Positions 24,026-33,573 are shown, counted from the stretch's first letter. The stretch: DNA of 33,957 bases from an uncultured Alphaproteobacteria bacterium (GCA_944391685.1 CALXUM010000018.1:1-33957), one strand, 5' to 3'. Made by a program: numbers and translations. Notes: generated by a model not told the origin, from the letters alone.

Positions 24026-26455
24026 ATGATGAGCTTGAAAAAATTGAGCAGTTTTATTATTACAGCACTGCTTATAACAGGGGTCTTTAGCGGCAATGCT
24101 TTAGCCTCAGAGATTGATCTTAAAATTCCTTCCTTAGATGTGGCTTTTAATATCTTTGGTTACGGAATTACCGGATCACAAATTTTGTTATATGGTATGG
24201 GTGTTTGTGTGTTAGGTATGATTTTTGGTCTATATGAGTTTGTTAGAATCAAAGGGATGCCTGCTCATAAAGCCATGCTTAATGTTTCACACACAATTTA
24301 TGAAACCTGCAAAACCTATATGAAACAACAAGCCAAGCTTTTGGTGGTTTTGGAATTGTTTATTGCAGCTTGTATTTTCTATTATTTTTATTATTTGAAT
24401 GCAACGCCGCTGCCTAAGGTTTTGACAGTTTTGATGTGGTCAATATTTGGTATTTTGGGATCATATATCGTGGCTTGGTTCGGAATGAGAATCAACACAT
24501 ATGCCAACTCTCGCACGGCTTTTATGTCTTTACGTGGAAAACCATATCCGGTTATGAGTTTGCCTTTGCGTTCAGGCATGTCTATCGGCGTTTTGTTGAT
24601 TTGCGTTGAGCTGATTATGATGATTGCCATCTTGCTGTTTGTGGCTAAGGAAAATGCCGGTGCTTGTTTTATCGGTTTTGCAATTGGTGAATCTTTAGGT
24701 GCTTCAGCTTTACGTATTTGCGGTGGTATTTTTACCAAAATTGCCGATATCGGGGCCGATTTGATGAAAATTATTTTCAAAATTGATGAAGATGATGCCA
24801 GAAACCCCGGAGTTATTGCCGATTGTACCGGTGATAATGCAGGTGATTCAGTAGGTCCTACCGCTGACGGTTTTGAAACATATGGCGTTACCGGTGTAGC
24901 TTTAATCAGCTTCATTGTTTTAGGTGCCGGTATGATGTATGCTCCGAACGGTCAATTGGCGTTGATTGACGGTGGAATCGACTTTCAAGCTCGTTTGATC
25001 GTGTGGATTTTTGCCATGCGTGTATTGATGATTTTGACGTCAATTGTTTCTTATTGGCTCAATTCTTCAGTGTCAAAAGCTTTGTTTGGTAATAAAAAAG
25101 CTTTCAATTTCGAAACACCTTTGACATCATTGATTTGGATGACATCAATAATTTCCATTTTGGTTACTTTTGGTGTTTCTTATGTGATGTTGTCAAGCTT
25201 TGGTGCTTTGTGGTGGAAACTTTCGGTTATTATTTCTTGCGGTACTTTAGCCGCAGCTTTGATACCGGAATTTACCAAAATATTTACCTCTTCAAAGTCA
25301 AAACATGTGCAAGAAGTGGTTAATGCCAGCCGTGAGGCAGGAGCATCTTTGAATATTATTTCAGGTATTGTTGCCGGTAATTTCTCCGCTTTTTGGCAAG
25401 GTTTGGTTATGGTTGGTTTGATGGCTATTGCCTTCTTTACCGCTCGCAGTGGTTTAGATGCTTACATGGTTTATCCAACAGTGTTTGCTTTTGGCTTGGT
25501 GGCTTTTGGTATGCTCGGAATGGGACCGGTTACGATTGCTGTTGACAGCTATGGTCCGGTTACCGACAATGCTCAATCTGTTTTTGAATTATCACAAATT
25601 GAAAGCATTAAGGGTATTGATAAGGAAATTCAAAAAGACTACGGATTTAAACCTGACTTTGAAAACGGTAAGCATTTCTTGGAAGAAAATGACAGTGCCG
25701 GAAATACTTTCAAAGCTACTGCGAAACCAGTTCTTATCGGTACGGCAGTTATCGGTGCAACAACGATGATTTTCTCAATCATTTTATTGTTGAATTTGCA
25801 GTTGAATTTATTAGATCCGGAGGTGCTGTTCGGAATTATTCTGGGCGGTGCGGTTATTTTCTGGTTCTCCGGAGCGTCAATGCAGGCCGTTTCTACCGGT
25901 GCTTATAGAGCTGTAAATTATATTAAGCAACATATTAAGCTTAATACAGCAAAAGCCGCTTCAATTGAAGATTCAAAGAAAGTGGTACAAATTTGTACTT
26001 TGTATGCACAAAAGGGAATGTTTAACATATTTATTGTTATTTTCTCTTTCACAATTGCATTTGCATGCTTTGATCCGAATTTGTTTGCCAGCTATTTGAT
26101 TTCAATAGCAGTATTCGGTTTATTCCAAGCTCTTTATATGGCTAATGCCGGTGGTGCATGGGATAATGCAAAAAAGGTTGTAGAAGTTGATTTAGGTGAA
26201 AAAGGAACACCGTTGCACGCAGCATCAGTTGTGGGTGATACGGTTGGTGATCCTTATAAAGATACTTCTTCTGTTGCTCTTAATCCAATCATTAAATTTA
26301 CGACATTGTTTGGTTTGTTGGCGGTAGAAATGGCCGTGGCAGCACCAAAATGTGTATCTTTAGGATTGGGAATCGCATTCTTTATTCTGGGGTTGTTCTT
26401 CGTATGGAGATCTTTCTACAGAATGAGAATCGAGGTCTTGGGTGCTAAAAAATAA
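24026..26455 (+). CDS. hppA: Membrane-bound proton-translocating pyrophosphatase
   Basis: 809 residues from ATG 24026 (AAGGGA upstream), with about 16 hydrophobic segments. It splits pyrophosphate and pumps H+ across the membrane. Catalytic motifs seen: EDDARNPGVIADCTGDNAGDSV with the repeated Asp ligands, GPVTDNAQ, GGAWDNAKK, and VVGDTVGDPYKDTSS. The segment GNTFKATAK has Lys where potassium-dependent enzymes have Ala, so a K+-independent type is likely. The first ~30 residues (SSFIITALLITGVFSGNALAS) look like a cleavable signal peptide, unusual but known in some homologues. Monocistronic with a terminator at 26481. Confidence 0.93.
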   Translation: MMSLKKLSSFIITALLITGVFSGNALASEIDLKIPSLDVAFNIFGYGITGSQILLYGMGVCVLGMIFGLYEFVRIKGMPAHKAMLNVSHTIYETCKTYMKQQAKLLVVLELFIAACIFYYFYYLNATPLPKVLTVLMWSIFGILGSYIVAWFGMRINTYANSRTAFMSLRGKPYPVMSLPLRSGMSIGVLLICVELIMMIAILLFVAKENAGACFIGFAIGESLGASALRICGGIFTKIADIGADLMKIIFKIDEDDARNPGVIADCTGDNAGDSVGPTADGFETYGVTGVALISFIVLGAGMMYAPNGQLALIDGGIDFQARLIVWIFAMRVLMILTSIVSYWLNSSVSKALFGNKKAFNFETPLTSLIWMTSIISILVTFGVSYVMLSSFGALWWKLSVIISCGTLAAALIPEFTKIFTSSKSKHVQEVVNASREAGASLNIISGIVAGNFSAFWQGLVMVGLMAIAFFTARSGLDAYMVYPTVFAFGLVAFGMLGMGPVTIAVDSYGPVTDNAQSVFELSQIESIKGIDKEIQKDYGFKPDFENGKHFLEENDSAGNTFKATAKPVLIGTAVIGATTMIFSIILLLNLQLNLLDPEVLFGIILGGAVIFWFSGASMQAVSTGAYRAVNYIKQHIKLNTAKAASIEDSKKVVQICTLYAQKGMFNIFIVIFSFTIAFACFDPNLFASYLISIAVFGLFQALYMANAGGAWDNAKKVVEVDLGEKGTPLHAASVVGDTVGDPYKDTSSVALNPIIKFTTLFGLLAVEMAVAAPKCVSLGLGIAFFILGLFFVWRSFYRMRIEVLGAKK

Positions 26456-26480
26456 GCCTAAAACAAAATAAGCTTAACTA

Positions 26481-26515
26481 AAAACTCTCACTCTTTATAG
26501 GGTGAGAGTTTTTAT
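26481..26515 (+). terminator. Terminator of hppA
   Basis: AAAACTCTCAC (26481-26491) pairs with GTGAGAGTTTT (26502-26512) around a 10-base loop, followed by T's. Confidence 0.85.
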
Positions 26516-26691
26516 TGTGATAAAAAACTTGACTCTTTGTTTTTTATAACTTAAAAGGTATTTTGCAATTTGTTATTTTGATATTTTTTTGTTTAAGTTG
26601 TTGGAAATTTCTTACTTCCTTCCATATATTTTTTGGCTTATTTTCTATAAATGTAATTACTGTCGTGATGATAGAAATTATATTATTTTGA

Positions 26692-26731
26692 CCCTCTGGA
26701 GTTTTGCAACTTTTTATCCAGAGGGTTTTTT
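26692..26731 (+). terminator. Second plus-oriented terminator with no annotated gene before it
   Basis: CCCTCTGGA (26692-26700) pairs with TCCAGAGGG (26717-26725), followed by six T's. The 180 bases between the hppA terminator and this one hold no convincing coding gene. It might end a small RNA, catch read-through from hppA, or act weakly on the minus strand for the cation transporter gene that ends at 26730. Confidence 0.6.
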
Positions 26732-27668
26732 ATTTATTTTTTATATTGCAATGCCCGTCAATTTCGTAATCAAGTCTATTTTCTCGTAATCCGGCAGGAT
26801 CCTGATGAATGATTATTTGTGCACCGGGGTAGGTTTTCAGGAGCTCTGCTTCAACATTGTCTGTATATTGATGAGCTTTGTTTAGAGATAAATTACCATC
26901 TAACTCAAGGTGAAATTCAAAAATATATGAACTTCCAAGGTCTCTTGTGCGAAGGTCGTGTATCCCTTCGATGTGTTCGCACGAGAGAACAATTTTTTTG
27001 ATTTTTTCACGAATGTCTTCTCCAAGCTCTTTATCCATGATCATTGTTAACGAATCCAAGACCAAGTGATAAGAGCTCCAAAGCAGATAAGAGGCCACTA
27101 AAAATGCGACAACGGTATCAAACCAATTGATATGAAAAATACTGATGGCTATTAAGGTTAAAATGATGGAAATGTTAGTAATAACATCAACGCTATAGTG
27201 AGCGGAATCGGCCTTGATGGCACGAGAACCTGTTTTTTTTGCAACATATTTTTGGAAAGCAATTAAAGCAATGGTTAAAAATAAGCTTATGATCATTATT
27301 ATTATGGCAGATTGGCTTTTTATTTGCGGGTGGGGGTTAAGCATTCGGTTTATGCCGTCGTAAATGATAAAGACACCAGATCCACCTATAAATGCCGATT
27401 GAACCAAAGCACTTAAGGCTTCCGCTTTGCCAAAGCCATAACGATGGCTACTGTTGGCAGGTTTGGCGGAAAATCTTACGGCAATAAAGGTTATTAGTGA
27501 TGCAACCAAATCTCCCATGCTGTCTACCATTGATGATAAAACAGATAATGAACCGCTACAAATTACACCGATGCTTTTGATGATGATTAAAACAACAGCT
27601 AAAATTACACTGCAAACAGATGCTTGTTTTTTTAGGCGGTTAATTTGGTCATTATTTAAGGGTTGCAT
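26730..27668 (-). CDS. Cation diffusion facilitator (FieF/CDF family)
   Basis: 312 residues. Six hydrophobic segments precede a cytoplasmic C-terminal domain (from about 215). Metal-site motifs are DSMGD (about 49-53, equivalent to DSLVD in FieF) and HYSVD (about 157-161). The cytoplasmic part has GIHDLRTRDLGSSYIFEFHLELDG and HQYTDNVEAELL, the dimerising regulatory fold. Such proteins export Zn, Fe, Cd or other divalent cations using the proton gradient; the specific metal cannot be read off. The start overlaps the end of the upstream 1149-residue gene by 17 bases, making it the last gene of the operon. Confidence 0.9.
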   Translation of the reverse strand: MQPLNNDQINRLKKQASVCSVILAVVLIIIKSIGVICSGSLSVLSSMVDSMGDLVASLITFIAVRFSAKPANSSHRYGFGKAEALSALVQSAFIGGSGVFIIYDGINRMLNPHPQIKSQSAIIIMIISLFLTIALIAFQKYVAKKTGSRAIKADSAHYSVDVITNISIILTLIAISIFHINWFDTVVAFLVASYLLWSSYHLVLDSLTMIMDKELGEDIREKIKKIVLSCEHIEGIHDLRTRDLGSSYIFEFHLELDGNLSLNKAHQYTDNVEAELLKTYPGAQIIIHQDPAGLRENRLDYEIDGHCNIKNK

Positions 27669-30600
27669 TTTTTATTTTCTCCATATCAGAAGCAGAAATT
27701 TCATAAAAAGTGGATTTAACATAAGATGCAAATTCAGACAAGGGTTTTGATGATGTTGTCGTAATAAATTTATAAGATGCATAATAATGTTTGTTATCCT
27801 GATAAAAACTGATGATAACATTATTGCTTCCTTCACTTATTATGTTAAGTTCCAATACTTTTTGCGATAAATTTATGCTTTTTGATGAAGAAATAAAGGT
27901 GGTATTTAGTAACTCCTTGGCAAGATTGGCAACGGTATCAGTATCTTTTTTATTATTAAAAGAAGCCAATCGTCCAAAACGTAAATTCCATAGAGTGCTA
28001 AAAGTCCAGTCTTGAGGAGAAAGTCTAAGATCTACCAGCTCAATGGCGGCTAACCAAACTTGGAACTTGTTGTGGAACTTTATATAAGCCCCTATAGATC
28101 CTCGACCTAAATCAACATCATATTTGCCGACTTCAAAGGAAACGATGGCTTTACCTTCTTTATCTTTCAGTTCAATATCGGTAGTGGTTGATTTTTCATT
28201 ATTTAACGGTAAAAGTCCAAATATAGAAAGCTTTTTTACATCAGAGGTTTTTTTCTCATAATAAGTAGCTTCAAGTAAAGAACTAAGAAAACTTCTTATA
28301 CGGTCTTGATAAACCAAAAAGTCAGGATATTGAGGTAAGATCCATTGTCCGTCTTTTAAGATAAAATCAAGAGTATGTTTGTGATTTTTCAGAGATATTT
28401 GAGTAATGTTATTTATTTGTTTTGGAAGCTCAGGGAATAAAGCTTTGCCTTCCATTAGATCATCTTGAGAAAGACGATTATTGTAATATACAGCCGCTGA
28501 GCCAGCTAAGAGCAAAATTAGAGAAGAAACGGCAATATAAACAAATTTGCGATTTATGGAAAATTTATGCGGTAAACAGAACTTACTTTGGCGTAAATTT
28601 AAGACTAGCAAAATCAGCAGAAGCAGAGCAGGGATAGCATATATATTGGTTATTTTCAAAAGAGTTGAAATGTGATCAATTTCAATTCCAATGTTATGTC
28701 GAATAAGGAAAAGCTCTTGTCGTTGAGCGTCAATTTCTTTACGAATGCCGGCAATAACGGCAAGTTCGTCAGGTGTAAAAATATCACGCCCTTCAAATTG
28801 CTTTTTGCCCCAAACTTCTTGTAGACCTCGTTTTGCTCTTTCAATATTAGTAAAAATTTCATCTTCACGTAATTTGAATTTATATAAGGCATCTTTGCGT
28901 AACATTTCGATTGAATTAAAAGGGCGATCACGATAGGTCTTGCCACGAAGATTTAATAAATCATCATTTTCTTGCAGGGTATCAAGAGAGTTAAACACAA
29001 AATTTGCATTATCTAAAATTGGAATTGAATAATTGTTCTCAAAAATTGTTCGATGAGTGGTCCAAAAATTGTCATAAAGCAAGTCAGAGTCACCAACCAC
29101 TATTAAATCAAAAGGACGAGTCATATCTCTGCTTATAATACGTGCAGCTAGATATTTGGGGTTAGAATCTTTTTGAAAACGTTTTAAAATAACTCCGGGA
29201 TGAACTGAATCGTAAACAATTGAAGAACTCATAAGTTCTGAATTGTTACTGGCTTCAATCAGAGGAATAAATTCTATGGGAGCATTTGACAAAGGTGCAA
29301 AAACCGAAACCGAAGTTGCTAACATCTTTTTTAAAAGGGCCGTTTGCGGTTGTTGAGAGTTAAATCCGTTTTCTTTAATATAAAATTGAATTAAATCTTG
29401 GGTGAATTCAGGATTGCTTTTATAGTTGATAGAAGCATCAATGGTGGAGGAATTTTCAAGATCAGCAACAACTGCTTCATTGAAAAACTTGAATCCCCAA
29501 TCTTGAGGCAGAGTACCATAGTCAGATGGTTTTAATTCCTCAGCAGCAGGGCTGAAAATTCTTGGGGCCTCGGCGGCAATATCAAAGAAAGCCAATATCT
29601 TTCCACCTTTATAGCTATAGTCCTTTATTTTTTGAAGAGTTTCTTTGGAGAGATTGCGAGGATGTACAATCATAAGAATATCTATATTGTTCAGATTATT
29701 ATTAGTGTTATCAATAATGTAAATATCATAAAACTTTTTTAATTGAGTTATTATTTCCCATTGAGAGGTGGTAACATTTTGCACGATTTGTTCAAACATT
29801 GGCAATGATGTGATTATGCCTAAATTTTTTTTGCGATGGTTCAATAAATATATTGCTTCGGTTAAATCTTGTTCAAGAAATGGCATTCTTTCAAGAGTGA
29901 AGAATGGTATAGTTTTAGTTTTATTATCATCGGTATTTAAAACAAGGCCAAAATAGGCATTGGTATTGGTATCGATTATCGGTAAAGGTTGCAAACCGGC
30001 ATTAAGGGCTCTATCTTCAACATTGCTTAGCGGTTCGGGGTTATCAATACGGAATTTGAATTTACCACCTGATATATCAGCATATTGCTTTAACATTAAA
30101 CGAACACGATCAAAAAACAATCTCAGTTGCGGATTGCGTTCTCCCAAAACAGGTGAATAATAAAGACGAGCCGTAACTTCAGATGGTAAATTTTTTAAGA
30201 CTTTTTCTGTAGAAGAGGTGAGGGTGAACAGCCGTTCTTGGGTGCAGTCAATTTTGTAACTTCTCAGTAAATTATTAGCTAAAAGATTGAGACCGGTAAA
30301 ACCAATTAAAAGAAAAATAAAAACTGAAATATAATATTCACGGCGGATTGATTTTAACCACGGAGTGGTACCCGAGGTTTTGAAACTTACAATCAAAATT
30401 GTAGTATAATTAAAAAGTAAGATAAGAGAGAAGAAAAATATAATATCTCGTAATTCAAAGAGCCCTTGGCTAATGGTATCAAAATGAGTTAAAAAGCTAA
30501 AAGAAGCAATCATATCAATAACAGATAAAGGCATAAATCCACGGAAAAAGCCAAGAACATATTCTAAGCCGCTTAGGAAAAACAATAAATTGACAATGAC

Positions 30601-31101
30601 AGATAAAACAAGAGCAATAACTTGGTTTTTGGTCAAACTTGACATGGTTTGAGAAATTGAGAGCATGCATCCGGCAAGGAGAAAAGATCCTATGTAACCA
30701 GATAAAATTACCAGGTTATCAGGATTGCCCAGGATATTAACACTTATCCAAAAAGGAAAAGTGAGTATTAGAGCTAAGCCGCAAAACATCCATGAAGCAA
30801 AAAATTTTCCCCAGACAAGAGAGCTTACCGAAACAGGAAGGGTTAAAATTTGGACAATTGTTTTGGTGCGAAATTCTTCGGCCCAAAGCCGCATAGAAAT
30901 TCCGGGGATAAAAAGCAAATAAATCCATGGTTGAAAAGAAAACATGGAATAAAGATCAGCTTGTCCGCGTTCAAAAAAATGTCCAAAGTAGAAGGCAAAA
31001 GAACCATTTAATAGCAAAAAACAGATGAGATAAACATATGCCAGCGGGGAAATAAAATAACGATAGAATTCATTTTTGGCAACGATTAAGAGTTTGTTCA
31101 T
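27652..31101 (-). CDS. Fused ABC permease - GldG-like - DUF4340 protein
   Basis: 1149 residues joining three proteins usually encoded by adjacent genes. Residues 1-240 are a six-segment ABC-2 permease (GldF-like; FIPGISMRLWAEEFRTKTIVQ is characteristic). A membrane segment at 257-275 starts a GldG-like auxiliary domain (about 280-815) with LFTLTSSTEKVLKNLP and FDIAAEAPRIF, closed by a segment at 817-836. Another segment at 853-873 leads into a DUF4340 domain (885-1140) with DGQWILPQYPDFLVYQDRI and GAYIKFHNKFQVWLA. The periplasmic GldG part probably acts with the ATPase encoded just upstream. In Bacteroidetes GldFG serves gliding; in Alphaproteobacteria the role is unknown. No frame break is visible. 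Confidence 0.82.
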   Translation of the reverse strand: MNKLLIVAKNEFYRYFISPLAYVYLICFLLLNGSFAFYFGHFFERGQADLYSMFSFQPWIYLLFIPGISMRLWAEEFRTKTIVQILTLPVSVSSLVWGKFFASWMFCGLALILTFPFWISVNILGNPDNLVILSGYIGSFLLAGCMLSISQTMSSLTKNQVIALVLSVIVNLLFFLSGLEYVLGFFRGFMPLSVIDMIASFSFLTHFDTISQGLFELRDIIFFFSLILLFNYTTILIVSFKTSGTTPWLKSIRREYYISVFIFLLIGFTGLNLLANNLLRSYKIDCTQERLFTLTSSTEKVLKNLPSEVTARLYYSPVLGERNPQLRLFFDRVRLMLKQYADISGGKFKFRIDNPEPLSNVEDRALNAGLQPLPIIDTNTNAYFGLVLNTDDNKTKTIPFFTLERMPFLEQDLTEAIYLLNHRKKNLGIITSLPMFEQIVQNVTTSQWEIITQLKKFYDIYIIDNTNNNLNNIDILMIVHPRNLSKETLQKIKDYSYKGGKILAFFDIAAEAPRIFSPAAEELKPSDYGTLPQDWGFKFFNEAVVADLENSSTIDASINYKSNPEFTQDLIQFYIKENGFNSQQPQTALLKKMLATSVSVFAPLSNAPIEFIPLIEASNNSELMSSSIVYDSVHPGVILKRFQKDSNPKYLAARIISRDMTRPFDLIVVGDSDLLYDNFWTTHRTIFENNYSIPILDNANFVFNSLDTLQENDDLLNLRGKTYRDRPFNSIEMLRKDALYKFKLREDEIFTNIERAKRGLQEVWGKKQFEGRDIFTPDELAVIAGIRKEIDAQRQELFLIRHNIGIEIDHISTLLKITNIYAIPALLLLILLVLNLRQSKFCLPHKFSINRKFVYIAVSSLILLLAGSAAVYYNNRLSQDDLMEGKALFPELPKQINNITQISLKNHKHTLDFILKDGQWILPQYPDFLVYQDRIRSFLSSLLEATYYEKKTSDVKKLSIFGLLPLNNEKSTTTDIELKDKEGKAIVSFEVGKYDVDLGRGSIGAYIKFHNKFQVWLAAIELVDLRLSPQDWTFSTLWNLRFGRLASFNNKKDTDTVANLAKELLNTTFISSSKSINLSQKVLELNIISEGSNNVIISFYQDNKHYYASYKFITTTSSKPLSEFASYVKSTFYEISASDMEKIKNATLK

Positions 31102-31106
31102 TTGGT

Positions 31107-31814
31107 TTACCTCGTTAAAATTTTGAATATTTCAGCCAATGAAGATACTTTGTGTCTTTGTAAAAGTTCTTTTAATGATCCGTCGGCTTTTATCTTTCCA
31201 TTGGCGATGATAATGATGCGGTTGGCAATGGCTTCTGCTTCATCCAAAAGATGAGTGGAAATGATGACGGTTTTGTTTTTTTGCATGGAAGATATAAGAG
31301 ATAACATATGTTCTTTTTGATTGGGGTCAAGTCCATCTGTTGGTTCATCAAGCAGTAAAATCGGTGGATCTGATAGTATGCTTTGAGCAAATCCGACGCG
31401 ACGAGAGTAGCCTTTGGACAGAGTTTCAATTTTTTGTTTCATTACATCGGTAATGTTGGCGATGTCGGCACTTTTAACAACACTGTCCGCAGAGCATCCT
31501 CTGAGTTGAGCAATGTATTTTAAAAATTGTTCAACACTCATATCAGGATAAAGAGGAGAACCTTCAGGAAGAAAACCTATATTTTCTTTGGCAAAAAGCG
31601 AAAAATCTTTAATATCTTTTTCTAAAACTTCTATTTTTCCTGAAGATGGAGCCAAAAAACCGGCAATCATATTCATAAGAGTTGATTTACCTGCTCCATT
31701 GGGACCTAAAAGGGCTATTATCTCACCTTGATTAGTTTGAAAACTGACATTATCAACGGCTTTTTTTGTTCCAAAAATTTTGCTTAAGTTATTTATGTTA
31801 AGAGATGTTTGCAA
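31107..31814 (-). CDS. ABC transporter ATP-binding protein (GldA-like)
   Basis: 235 residues from a TTG start at 31814, with GGAG about 8 bases upstream; no ATG is available until inside the P-loop region. Walker A is GPNGAGKST (about 34-42), the signature is LSKGYSRRVGFAQ, Walker B is ILLLDEPTDGLDP, and the switch His is in IISTHLLDEAE. It powers the permease fused to the GldG-like domain, whose gene begins 5 bases downstream. Substrate unknown. Confidence 0.92.
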   Translation of the reverse strand: MQTSLNINNLSKIFGTKKAVDNVSFQTNQGEIIALLGPNGAGKSTLMNMIAGFLAPSSGKIEVLEKDIKDFSLFAKENIGFLPEGSPLYPDMSVEQFLKYIAQLRGCSADSVVKSADIANITDVMKQKIETLSKGYSRRVGFAQSILSDPPILLLDEPTDGLDPNQKEHMLSLISSMQKNKTVIISTHLLDEAEAIANRIIIIANGKIKADGSLKELLQRHKVSSLAEIFKILTR

Positions 31815-31826
31815 TGTCTTTCTCCA

Positions 31827-32588
31827 CTATGGTTTTTTATTTAGCTCATAAAGTACAATGGCGGCAGCAGTGGCAACATTTAGGCTTTCAACTTTTTCAT
31901 TGATGGGTAAGCGAACATTTATATCACAAGCTTCTTCTACCAAACGACGCATTCCTTTGCCTTCTGAGCCCATAATAACGGCAATTTTTCCGCTTTTATC
32001 AACCTGGGAAATATTTTGTTTAGCATATCCGTCCATGCCGACAATCCAAAAACCGGCTTCTTTTAGTTGTTCAATGCAGCGAGAAAGATTGGTTACTCTA
32101 CAAATAGGTAGGTATTCAATGGTGCCGGCCGAGGATTTAACCATAGCTCCGGTTTCTGACGGAGAGTTTTTGTCTTGTAGAATTAATGCAAGGCACTCAA
32201 AAGCAACACATGAGCGAATAATGGCTCCGATATTTTGAGGATCGGTTACCTGATCAAGAATTAAGATATGGCAGTTTTCTTTTTTGTTTGCCAAGGCGAT
32301 GATTTCTTCAATCGAATAAGAAGGGAGTTCTGAGCAATAAAGAGCAAACCCTTGATGAACGGCATCATTCGAAAATAGGCGATCTATATCTTTGCGTTCA
32401 ACAATATTAAAAGGTTGGTTAGGGGCAACGCGTTTTATGTCATCGGCATTTTCTTTGGTACAAAGAAGTTTGAAAATTTTTCTTTGCGGATTTTGCAAAG
32501 CAGATAAAACAGCATGGCGTCCATATAAAATTAACTGTCCACGAGAGGATGATGGAGCTGAATAATTGCGTTTATAGTTTTTGGACAT
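31827..32588 (-). CDS. rlmB: TrmH-family RNA 2'-O-methyltransferase (RlmB-like)
   Basis: 253 residues. The N-terminal substrate-binding domain has LYGRHAVLSALQNPQRKIFKLL. The C-terminal SPOUT (knotted) domain has the three motifs: DPQNIGAIIRSC, IMGSEGKGMRRLV and LPINEKVESLNVATAAAIVLYEL. RlmB methylates the ribose of a guanosine in 23S rRNA (G2251 in E. coli). It lies 1 base after murQ and 12 bases before the ABC ATPase gene. In many Alphaproteobacteria this gene lies close to and divergent from tRNA-Tyr/tRNA-Gly/tuf, as here with murQ inserted. Confidence 0.85.
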   Translation of the reverse strand: MSKNYKRNYSAPSSSRGQLILYGRHAVLSALQNPQRKIFKLLCTKENADDIKRVAPNQPFNIVERKDIDRLFSNDAVHQGFALYCSELPSYSIEEIIALANKKENCHILILDQVTDPQNIGAIIRSCVAFECLALILQDKNSPSETGAMVKSSAGTIEYLPICRVTNLSRCIEQLKEAGFWIVGMDGYAKQNISQVDKSGKIAVIMGSEGKGMRRLVEEACDINVRLPINEKVESLNVATAAAIVLYELNKKP

Positions 32589-32589
32589 A

Positions 32590-33474
32590 TTAAATAACCT
32601 TTCTTAAAACTCCACCGACCTGATTAAGCATTTGTTCGGCTTGTTCACATGAGCAGTTTTTGATTGCCATTATACAGGCGGTTTTTACTTTGTGTCCCGA
32701 CTTTTCAATATAGTCGGCGGCTTTTTCATAAGGTATTTTAGCAATCTCGGAAACTATACGACAGCCGCGATCAATTAGTTTTTCGTTCATCATGCGAACA
32801 TCAATCATGTAGTTTTCATAGGTTTTGCCTATGCGAATCATGGCTCCGGTGGAAAGCATATTTAAAATCATTTTTTGGGCGGTTCCGGATTTCATACGGG
32901 AAGAGCCAGTGAGAGCTTCTTCTCCAACAACAGGGTTGATAAAAATATCGGAAAATTTTTGCAGTTTGGCTTCCGGATTTGAACTTATGCCAATGGTCTT
33001 GCAGCCCTTTTTCTGTGCTTCTTCGAGGATTGTTAATACATAACGAGGGCTGCCACCGGCAGAAATACCGACAATTATGTCGTTAGGTGAGGGGTTAAAA
33101 GTTGATAAATCTTGCAGTGCAAGTTCAGCACTGTCTTCGGCGTTTTCAACAGAGAATCGGAGAGCTTTATCTCCACCGGCAATAAAACCACAAACCATGC
33201 CATGTTCAACACCAAAAGTAGGCCAGCATTCCGAGGCGTCCAAAACTCCCAAACGACCACTGGTGCCGGCTCCAAAATAGGCTAAACGCCCCCCTTTGAG
33301 AAATGCTTGAGCAATTGTTTCAATGGATTGAGCTATTTGGGGTAAAGTTTTTTCAACCGCGATAGCGACTTTTTTATCCTCATTGTTTATGGCTTTGGCA
33401 ATTTCATACGAATCCATAAGGTCAATATTGATGGTGTTCGGATTTCTTCTTTCGGTTAGAGCAAGTTTATCCAT
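32590..33474 (-). CDS. murQ: N-acetylmuramic acid 6-phosphate etherase
   Basis: 294 residues from ATG 33474; a TTG five codons upstream is less likely. Family signatures: LTERRNPNTINIDLMD at the start, GRLAYFGAGTSGRLGVLDASEC (sugar-phosphate binding, SIS fold), GISAGGSPRYV, and TGSSRMKSGTAQKMILNM, followed by a C-terminal helical tail. It cleaves the lactyl ether of MurNAc-6-phosphate to GlcNAc-6-phosphate in cell wall recycling. First gene of the leftward operon. Together with the MurC/Mpl-like ligase it suggests muropeptide recycling. Confidence 0.93.
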   Translation of the reverse strand: MDKLALTERRNPNTINIDLMDSYEIAKAINNEDKKVAIAVEKTLPQIAQSIETIAQAFLKGGRLAYFGAGTSGRLGVLDASECWPTFGVEHGMVCGFIAGGDKALRFSVENAEDSAELALQDLSTFNPSPNDIIVGISAGGSPRYVLTILEEAQKKGCKTIGISSNPEAKLQKFSDIFINPVVGEEALTGSSRMKSGTAQKMILNMLSTGAMIRIGKTYENYMIDVRMMNEKLIDRGCRIVSEIAKIPYEKAADYIEKSGHKVKTACIMAIKNCSCEQAEQMLNQVGGVLRKVI

Positions 33475-33546
33475 TGTAAATTCTTTCAAAAGTAAGCAAT
33501 GTTTTCAACATAAATTAAATTAATTAAAAAATATCTAAAAAATGTG

Positions 33547-33573
33547 TTGACAAAGGCTCTAAAATGCTATTAT
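33547..33573 (+). promoter_or_regulatory. Promoter of the tRNA-Tyr / tRNA-Gly / tuf unit
   Basis: A perfect TTGACA (33547-33552) is followed by TATTAT at 33568-33573 (15-base spacer) or TTATTT at 33570-33575 (17 bases). It lies about 55 bases upstream of the first tRNA. A small palindrome AGGATAAATCCT (33601-33612) lies between. Confidence 0.6.

Noticed and set aside
24391..24915. 174-residue open frame antisense to hppA
   Set aside because: It lies wholly inside hppA on the other strand, has low-complexity Ile/Pro/Lys composition and no recognisable motif; a shadow of the real gene.
26589..26789. 66-residue open frame after hppA
   Set aside because: Very hydrophobic and Phe/Tyr-rich from AT-rich sequence, no clear ribosome binding site, and it runs through the terminator at 26692-26731 into the transporter gene.
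31858..32238. 126-residue open frame antisense to the rlmB-like gene
   Set aside because: Complete overlap with a well-supported gene and no motif or ribosome binding site.
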